Assembly: GCA_023231005.1 (NCBI GenBank)
Contig: JALNWG010000016.1
Coordinates: forward strand, 1-64,000
DNA length: 64,000 nucleotides
Source of the DNA: Bacteroidales bacterium
Lineage (GTDB): Bacteria > Bacteroidota > Bacteroidia > Bacteroidales > FEN-979
Direction: 5' to 3'
Made by a program: the position numbers and the translations under genes
Part shown: positions 63,383 to 64,000 of the stretch, in pieces
Position numbering within the stretch: the first letter of the stretch is position 1
Layout of the letters: the number at the start of each line of letters is the position of its first letter
The notes under the pieces: model-generated
What the model was told of the DNA's origin: nothing
Seen by the model: the letters and a program-made list of their open reading frames with translations, nothing else
The model's database searches: none

Positions 63383-64000
63383 TGGACTTGTGGATTGGTG
63401 CCATCAACCTTGGAATTCTCTTTGCCTTTATGGCCATCGGGACCTTTATTACGTATAAACTATATTCGTTTTCTGATATTACCATTGATGGTACTTTCAC
63501 TACAGGCGCTGCCGTTGGTTCTATTCTTATTGTAAATGGATGGAATCCTATCTTAGTCTTACCAGTGGCATTTCTCGTTGGCTCAGTGGCAGGATTCATT
63601 ACCGGATTCATCCATACACGGTTTAAAATTGAAGGATTATTAGCAGGAATCCTTGTTATGACGGGACTCTATTCTGTTAACCTGCATATCATGGGAAAAT
63701 CCAATATTCCCTTGCTCAATAGCCCCACTTTCATCACGATGCTATCAGATATTAATCCCGGGATGAATATGGAGCTCTGGACTTTTATTTTCCTTCTGTT
63801 GGTTATCCTGATTTTCTGGATATTGATTTCTTTATTTCTGAAAACAGATTTCGGATTGACCATGCGATCTACAGGAAACAACCCCGTGATGGTTGCTGCT
63901 CAAGGTGTGTCGGTTAACCATTTCAAGATTTTCGGGATCGCTTTCTCTAATGGACTTGTCGGAATTTCAGGAGCTTTAGTTGCACAATATCAAGGATTTG
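63382..64000 (+). CDS. ABC transporter permease, partial (3' end outside window)
   Basis: The first ~206 residues of a permease. MDLWIGAINLGILFAFMAIG begins the first helix; FSDITIDGTFTTGAAVG, an LLAGILVMTGLYS helix, and TGNNPVMVAAQGVS identify the uncharacterised COG4120-type permease family, related to branched-chain amino acid/sugar permeases. At least five helices are present. The ATPase and a binding protein would be expected just downstream. Translation is coupled to the STAS gene by a one-base overlap. Confidence 0.85.
   Translation, partial: MDLWIGAINLGILFAFMAIGTFITYKLYSFSDITIDGTFTTGAAVGSILIVNGWNPILVLPVAFLVGSVAGFITGFIHTRFKIEGLLAGILVMTGLYSVNLHIMGKSNIPLLNSPTFITMLSDINPGMNMELWTFIFLLLVILIFWILISLFLKTDFGLTMRSTGNNPVMVAAQGVSVNHFKIFGIAFSNGLVGISGALVAQYQGF

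Overview
The window is about 64 kb of chromosome from a member of the Bacteroidota, most likely class Bacteroidia. Evidence: three proteins end in a type IX secretion (Por) C-terminal sorting domain; there are two TonB-dependent receptors and a TonB with an N-terminal membrane anchor; several genes have the Bacteroidota -7 promoter box TAnnTTTG; the phosphofructokinase is the pyrophosphate-dependent type; and the dihydroorotase has the Gln variant I recall from this phylum. I cannot name a genus. I found 45 protein genes (the first and last cut by the window edges) and one tRNA. I see no insertion sequence, prophage, CRISPR array or rRNA, and no gene-free stretch longer than 300 bases.

Left part (1-12.9 kb): the tail of a secreted protein, an ABC-F ATPase, a minus-strand operon (RND-type exporter, rfbA, polyprenyl synthase), PPi-phosphofructokinase, aspartokinase and mfd. 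At 12.9-19.5 kb are a secreted lamin-tail protein, a TonB-dependent receptor, and a secreted phospholipase-D-fold nuclease-like protein with OB and FN3 domains. This could be an extracellular nucleic-acid or phosphate scavenging set, but that is inference. At 19.5-31 kb come a GT2 glycosyltransferase / dihydroorotase / lipoprotein operon, a secreted endonuclease/exonuclease/phosphatase protein, a coiled-coil lipoprotein, an rRNA methyltransferase, a class V aminotransferase, initiator tRNA-fMet, era, der, an Hsp15-like protein, tonB, a Cys/Lys-rich exported peptide and dtd.

Middle (31-46.6 kb): pdxJ, an M19 dipeptidase and a PrsW-type protease; an ECF sigma factor with a probable anti-sigma membrane protein and an SQ-repeat membrane protein; a metalloprotease/propeller/barrel outer-membrane protein, a small barrel protein and an adenosine-deaminase-like enzyme; a large ABC exporter, a lipoprotein and a zinc alcohol dehydrogenase.

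Right part (46.6-64 kb) is the most unusual. Two divergent operons face each other across a 137-base gap. The minus arm encodes nSTAND1-WD40 ATPase, TPR-TonB receptor, formyltransferase-fold enzyme, NTT-like transporter with HEAT repeats, and propeller histidine kinase, with junctions of 13 bases or less or overlapping. The plus arm encodes a soluble histidine kinase, a receiver-PP2C phosphatase, a STAS protein with a large unrecognised C-terminal domain, and an ABC permease that runs off the window. The two kinases have closely similar catalytic cores, so the arms may form one signalling system combining a two-component relay, partner switching, a STAND ATPase and transport. That is the best candidate here for something undescribed. 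A second unexpected signal is a pair of nine-G tracts inside TonB-pathway genes (a receptor and the TonB protein), which could be phase-variable switches.
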